Shown here: piece after piece, positions 59,922 to 64,000 of the stretch | Layout of the letters: each line of letters begins with the position of its first letter | How positions within the stretch are numbered: the first letter of the stretch is position 1 | NCBI RefSeq assembly: GCF_024385505.1 | Contig: NZ_JANFLT010000007.1 | Span: 62,001 to 126,000, forward strand | Reading direction: 5' to 3' | Source of the DNA: Arthrobacter zhaoxinii | GTDB taxonomy: Bacteria; Actinomycetota; Actinomycetes; Actinomycetales; Micrococcaceae | DNA: 64,000 bases | Translations under genes and position numbers: made by a program | Notes under the pieces: generated by a model | What the model saw: the letters and a program-made list of their open reading frames with translations, nothing else | Told to the model about the DNA's origin: nothing | The model's database searches: none

Positions 59922-61261
59922 ACTCCCGGACCAAGCTCCTGACCCTGATCATTGCCGGGGTGGTGGTGGTTGCCGCAGCGGCGATCGTGCTGGCCACCAC
60001 GCTGCACCGTCCCAAGGAGGTGGCCAAGCCGGACCCGGTGGCCGCCACGGTTCCCGTGGCGCTGGATGCCGAGGGCCTGCCGGAGAACTTCTCCATCGGC
60101 GTCGTGATGACGTTCGGGTCCTCCGGCGAGCCCGGCTCCGAGTACAACCGCGCGGCGCAGGGCGCCGTCGTCGCCGCCCATCGCTTCGCCCAGGACGGCG
60201 CCGACGTCGCCCTCCCGACCCAGAATGACAGCGGAACCGAAGACGGCGCACGCGCCGCGGTCCGTGCGCTTGCCGACCAGGGAGTGTCCGGCATTGTGGT
60301 GGCCAGCACCGGGCCGCAGGCCGTGGCCGCGGCGAAGGCCGCCGAGGAGCTCAACCTCCCCGTGATCCTGCCGTACGCCGAACCCGTGGACCCGGCACCT
60401 TCCACCTGGACCACGAAGCCTTCCGCCGCTTCCGTCGAGGGTGCGCTGGGTGCCGCACTGGCCGGGAAGACCCGGGTGCTGCTTGTGAACGACGGCGGCC
60501 CCGTCCCCGCATCGGTGCAGCCAACGCAGACGTTCAACCTCGGGGATTTCGAGAACGTTATGGCCGCGGCCCAGGCGGCTGCCGTCCAGACCGGCGACCA
60601 GCCGCTCCCTCTGGCCGAGGATGCTCCCGAAGGCACCGAGGCCATGAATGTTGCCGAGCCTGCGGATGCGGTGGTCGTTTCGGCTGCCACGCCCCAGCGG
60701 CTGGCACGGTTGGTCCAGGCACTGCAGTCCCGCAACGTTTCCGTCCCCCTGGTCCTTCCGGACGGAGCGAGCGCCCCGGCTTTTGCCACCGCGCTTGCCG
60801 AGCTGGATGGAACGGCCTCCGGACAGCTGGTCACGGTTGCCCCGGCCGGCGGCGACGGCACCGCCCTGCAGCAGGACGCGCAGGGGCGCGGAATGTCCGC
60901 CTTCCTGTCCGCAGTCCGTTTGGCTGCCGGCGAGTCCACGGTCCACAACCTGACCGTTGATGCCCCGTTCTCGGGGGATGCCTGGGCAGCGGACACCGCC
61001 AGCCACGATGCCGTCGTCGCCCTCGTGCGTGCAGCCGCCACCGCCGAAAGCGGGGATCCGGCAGAAGTGAGTGCAATGCTGCGCACCATGTCCTTCGGCC
61101 CGGGTGAGGGCATGGGAGGTCCCGCACTGAACTTCTCTCAGTCCAACGCGCTGGCCGTTGAGGCCGTCCCGGCCTACGCCTCCCCCCAGGACCTGGGGCT
61201 GCGGCCGGCCGATGAAGAGGCTCCCCGCCTCGTCTGGGTACCTGCTCCGGCAACTCCGTAA
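59918..61261 (+). CDS. Membrane-anchored periplasmic-binding-protein-like component of the T7SS-like locus
   Basis: A 447-residue protein with an uncleaved N-terminal TM anchor (LLTLIIAGVVVVAAAAIVLA, residues 7-26) and an external domain that reads as a type 1 periplasmic-binding fold (Peripla_BP_6-like): IGVVMTFGSSGEPGSEYNRA, DSGTEDGARAAVRALADQGV, GIVVASTGPQAVAAAKAAEE, LPVILPYAEP. It overlaps the lipoprotein gene by ATGA and is followed 60 nt later by the EssC-like gene. No ABC permease is nearby, so transport is unlikely. It may sense a ligand or serve as an extracellular structural part. Not a known ESX or Ess component. Confidence 0.82.
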   Translation: MNSRTKLLTLIIAGVVVVAAAAIVLATTLHRPKEVAKPDPVAATVPVALDAEGLPENFSIGVVMTFGSSGEPGSEYNRAAQGAVVAAHRFAQDGADVALPTQNDSGTEDGARAAVRALADQGVSGIVVASTGPQAVAAAKAAEELNLPVILPYAEPVDPAPSTWTTKPSAASVEGALGAALAGKTRVLLVNDGGPVPASVQPTQTFNLGDFENVMAAAQAAAVQTGDQPLPLAEDAPEGTEAMNVAEPADAVVVSAATPQRLARLVQALQSRNVSVPLVLPDGASAPAFATALAELDGTASGQLVTVAPAGGDGTALQQDAQGRGMSAFLSAVRLAAGESTVHNLTVDAPFSGDAWAADTASHDAVVALVRAAATAESGDPAEVSAMLRTMSFGPGEGMGGPALNFSQSNALAVEAVPAYASPQDLGLRPADEEAPRLVWVPAPATP

Positions 61262-61321
61262 CCATCCTGTCCCGTCTCCTCAACGGACGGGTCACTGTTC
61301 CACCATGGAAGGACCGCCCCG

Positions 61322-64000
61322 GTGCGTCTGCTGATCGATTTGGACGAGAGCCGCTTCGAGTGCGAGGTCGCGCACGCTGCGCCGGCCACCACACTGGCGG
61401 ATCTGGTGGAGAAGGCCGGCGGACCCCGCCTTGAGCCCGGCGAGGCAGTGTTCATTGACGAGTCGGAGGTGCGCGCCTCCACACCCGTCTCTGAACTGGT
61501 CCTCCTGGAGGGCAGCCGCATCTCACGGGCACCCTGGCCTGTGCCTACACGCCTGCGTGGCTGGAGTGTGACGCTCGCCGGAGGCCAGCGGGCCGGCAGC
61601 GTGATCGAAGTGCCGCAGGGGCGCGAGATGCTCATTGGACGGTCACCCCACGCAGACCTCACTCTTCCCGCAGACAGTGCGTCCTGGGACCACTGCCGCC
61701 TGCGCCGGGAGGACGAGGGACTGCGGGTCTTGGACTGCGGCTCTACCAACGGCACGCTGGTCAACGGTGAAAAGGCCGGCGACGACGGGATCCTGGTTGA
61801 GGACACCGCCACGATCACGGCCGGCGGCACGGTACTTCTGCTGCGGAAGTCCCTGGAGGAGAGTCCCGCACCGGCACCCGGCACCCTGCACAACCTCACC
61901 CCGGCGGGAACGGCACCTTTCAACCGACCGCCCCGTCCCGGGAAGGCACCGGAGGGTGACTCCCTGGTTCCGCCGACTCGCAGGGACGTACCCCCGGCCA
62001 ACAAATTCAGCTACATCACCGTGCTGGCACCGCTGGTGATGGCGGGCGCGATGGTCATGGTCCTGGGAAGCATGCGCTTCGCCATGTTCGCCCTGCTGAG
62101 CCCGGTCATGGCTATCGGAATGTGGTTCGAACAGAAGCGCCGCCACGACCGCGGCGTCAAGGAAGAGGAAGAGCGTTTCAACGGGGCAGTCGAGGAGTTT
62201 GAACAGCAGATCCGCACGGCAGCCGAGGCGGAGACCGCCCGGCGCCACCGGATGATTCCCGATCCGGCCACGGTGCTGCGGCGCCCCGCCCTTCCGGCCA
62301 CCTCCCTGTGGCAGCGCCGTGCCGAGTCAGATGATTTCCTGGCCCTGCACGCCGGCACCGGCGACGTCCCGTGGAAACCCGAGGTGGACCGGAACGCAGC
62401 GCCCCGGCTCGATCCGAAGGTCAAGGACTCCCTCGCTGCCGCGCGGCTGCTTGCCGCACCCGTGCTCGTGGACCTGACCAACGCGGGTGTGGTGGGCATG
62501 GTCGGCCCCCGGGAGGGGGCACTGGCCCTCGCCCGGTCCCTGCTGGCCCAGGCCGCCGTCCACGTGGGCCCGGCTGACCTGACCATCGGCGTCTTCTGCG
62601 ACGCCGGCCGCGCCGATGAGTGGGAATGGGCATCATGGCTGCCCCACACACGCCAGGCAGGCAGCAGCACCGGCCAGCGCTGGATGTCCGCGCACCGCGA
62701 GTCAAGCGTCGCCATGCTGCGCGCGCTCAAGGACACAGTCGAGGAGCTGCCGACGCCGGCCCTGCTGGTGGTCCTGGACTCCGAAGTCCTGACCGAGGGC
62801 CGGGACGCGCCGGCACGCGCGCTGCTCGGCATGGGCCGCTCGGAGCAGGGGTCGCGCTTCAGCTCGCAGCAGCAGCAGTCCCGGGTGGCCGGCATCGTGA
62901 TCGCCACGTCTGAAGAGCAGCTGCCGGCTTCCTGCACCACGATCATCCGGGTGGGTGAGGACTCCGCGGCCACGCTGGAGCAGCCGGAGGACCTGACGCG
63001 GGTGGAGGACATCATCCTGGGCGGCCTGGACCGCGAGGAAGCGCTGCGCTGCGCCATGCGCGTGGCCCACTTTGAGGATCCGGAACTGAGCGTCCCGGGG
63101 GCGTCGCTGCCCTCGCTCGTGCGGCTTCCGGCACTGCTGGGCTACGAACGTCCGGACCCGGCCACCATCCGTCAGCTGTGGCAGGCATCCACAGGAATCT
63201 CCACCCCCATCGGCACCGGCGAGAACGGGGATCTCAGCCTGGATCTGGTCAAGGACGGCCCGCACGGGCTGGTCGGTGGAACCACCGGCTCCGGCAAGTC
63301 CGAGTTCCTCCGTTCCCTGGTGGCCGGCCTCGCGGCGCGCAACGACCCGACGCGCCTGAACTTCATCCTCATCGACTTCAAGGGCGGGGCCGCCTTCAAG
63401 GCCTGTGAACGCCTTCCGCACACGATCGGCACCATCTCCAACCTGGACGAGCAGCTCGCCGACCGCGCGCTGCTGGCCCTGGAAGCGGAAATGGAACGCC
63501 GCCAGCGGGTGTTTGCCGCGGCAGGCGAGGGCATCGACAACCTGAACGCCTATCTGGCCACGAACCCGGCCGAGCCCATGCCCCGGCTGCTCCTCGTGAT
63601 CGACGAGTTCGCGATGCTCGCCAAGGACTTCCCCGACGTCCTCAAGGCCCTCGTCAGTGTGGGCGCCGTGGGCCGAACCCTGGGCGTGCATATGATCCTG
63701 GCAACCCAGCGCCCGGCCGGCGTCGTCAATGACGACATCCTCGCCAACACGAACCTCCGGGTGGCCCTGCGCGTGCAGAGCCGCGAGGACTCCAACAACG
63801 TCATCGGTGTGCCCGCCGCATCCGCGATCGGACGCGCGCAGATGGGCCGCGCCTTCGTGAAGCTGGGCCAGGACGACATCTCGCCCGTGCAGACGGCGCT
63901 CGTGACCGGCCGGGCCCAGCTCGGCGGCGGAGCGTCGGTGGATGTGCGTGAAATCCGCCAGTTCGGCGTCCCCGCTCCTGCAGCGGCACCGCCCCGGTCC
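61322..64000 (+). CDS. FHA-FtsK/SpoIIIE type VII secretion ATPase, EssC/EccC-like (cut by window edge)
   Basis: 893 codons without a stop, truncated at the right edge. It starts with GTG at 61322, 8 nt after GGAAGGA. An N-terminal ~80-residue domain is followed by an FHA domain at about 95-165 (MLIGRSPHADLTLP, LDCGSTNGTLVNGE), two TM segments at about 230-270, and a helical linker. The first FtsK/SpoIIIE ATPase domain has Walker A GGTTGSGKSE at 652-661 with K659, then LIDFKGGAAFKACERLPHT, Walker B LLLVIDEFAML near 757, and LATQRPAGVVNDDILANTNL. FHA plus two TMs plus FtsK is the Firmicutes EssC layout rather than mycobacterial EccC. It is the motor of the secretion system. Confidence 0.93.
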   Translation, partial: MRLLIDLDESRFECEVAHAAPATTLADLVEKAGGPRLEPGEAVFIDESEVRASTPVSELVLLEGSRISRAPWPVPTRLRGWSVTLAGGQRAGSVIEVPQGREMLIGRSPHADLTLPADSASWDHCRLRREDEGLRVLDCGSTNGTLVNGEKAGDDGILVEDTATITAGGTVLLLRKSLEESPAPAPGTLHNLTPAGTAPFNRPPRPGKAPEGDSLVPPTRRDVPPANKFSYITVLAPLVMAGAMVMVLGSMRFAMFALLSPVMAIGMWFEQKRRHDRGVKEEEERFNGAVEEFEQQIRTAAEAETARRHRMIPDPATVLRRPALPATSLWQRRAESDDFLALHAGTGDVPWKPEVDRNAAPRLDPKVKDSLAAARLLAAPVLVDLTNAGVVGMVGPREGALALARSLLAQAAVHVGPADLTIGVFCDAGRADEWEWASWLPHTRQAGSSTGQRWMSAHRESSVAMLRALKDTVEELPTPALLVVLDSEVLTEGRDAPARALLGMGRSEQGSRFSSQQQQSRVAGIVIATSEEQLPASCTTIIRVGEDSAATLEQPEDLTRVEDIILGGLDREEALRCAMRVAHFEDPELSVPGASLPSLVRLPALLGYERPDPATIRQLWQASTGISTPIGTGENGDLSLDLVKDGPHGLVGGTTGSGKSEFLRSLVAGLAARNDPTRLNFILIDFKGGAAFKACERLPHTIGTISNLDEQLADRALLALEAEMERRQRVFAAAGEGIDNLNAYLATNPAEPMPRLLLVIDEFAMLAKDFPDVLKALVSVGAVGRTLGVHMILATQRPAGVVNDDILANTNLRVALRVQSREDSNNVIGVPAASAIGRAQMGRAFVKLGQDDISPVQTALVTGRAQLGGGASVDVREIRQFGVPAPAAAPPRS

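Overview
The window is high-GC actinobacterial DNA, most like Arthrobacter or a close relative in the Micrococcaceae. The evidence is strong third-position GC in every real gene, GTP-type PEP carboxykinase, sugar ABC operons without their own ATPase, start codons set about 6 nt behind TANNNT boxes (leaderless promoters), CRP/GlxR-type operators, and a WXG100/FtsK-SpoIIIE secretion locus. Species cannot be fixed from the sequence alone. There is no rRNA, CRISPR array, transposase or phage structural gene. Four tRNA genes are present: Ser-TGA, Ser-GCT, Arg-ACG and Ser-CGA.

1-5.7 kb holds a partial gene, a quinone oxidoreductase, tRNA-Ser(TGA), a secreted SMP-30-like lipoprotein, and a Baeyer-Villiger monooxygenase divergent from a MarR regulator. 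5.7-14.5 kb is a beta-galactoside/galactose module. A minus-strand operon (binding protein, two permeases, galT, galK) diverges from a LacI regulator followed by a GH2 glycosidase, and two near-identical LacI-type operators link the two transcription units. 14.8-34.6 kb is mostly single genes: a 1499-residue secreted nuclease/5'-nucleotidase, two alpha/beta hydrolases, a PRC-barrel/DUF2382 stress protein, aldehyde and alcohol dehydrogenases, an FAD/NAD(P)-binding protein, a prolyl oligopeptidase, an acetyltransferase, an aldo/keto reductase and a crotonase. 34.7-49.6 kb is more core: RecQ helicase with a phosphoribosyltransferase-like tail, phosphomannomutase, PEP carboxykinase, a disulfide oxidoreductase, a degenerate ABC ATPase coupled to a YhgE/Pip membrane protein, SixA-like phosphatase, a winged-helix regulator, uracil phosphoribosyltransferase, tRNA adenosine deaminase and a flavin-binding stress protein.

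From tRNA-Ser(CGA) at 49.5 kb the character changes. The 3' end of that tRNA together with its terminator is repeated about 620 bp downstream, enclosing two very small membrane-protein ORFs in visibly less GC-rich DNA. Next comes a minus-strand unit: WXG100 protein, 1844-residue RHS/YD-repeat protein with a helical T7SS-like leader, and a small membrane-anchored protein. It diverges from a plus-strand unit: coiled-coil lipoprotein, membrane-anchored periplasmic-binding-protein-like protein, and an FHA-FtsK/SpoIIIE (EssC-like) ATPase running off the right edge. I read this as a non-canonical type VII secretion locus with its own RHS effector. The lipoprotein and the binding-protein-like component are not standard parts of the ESX or Ess systems I know, and this is the best candidate here for an undescribed system.
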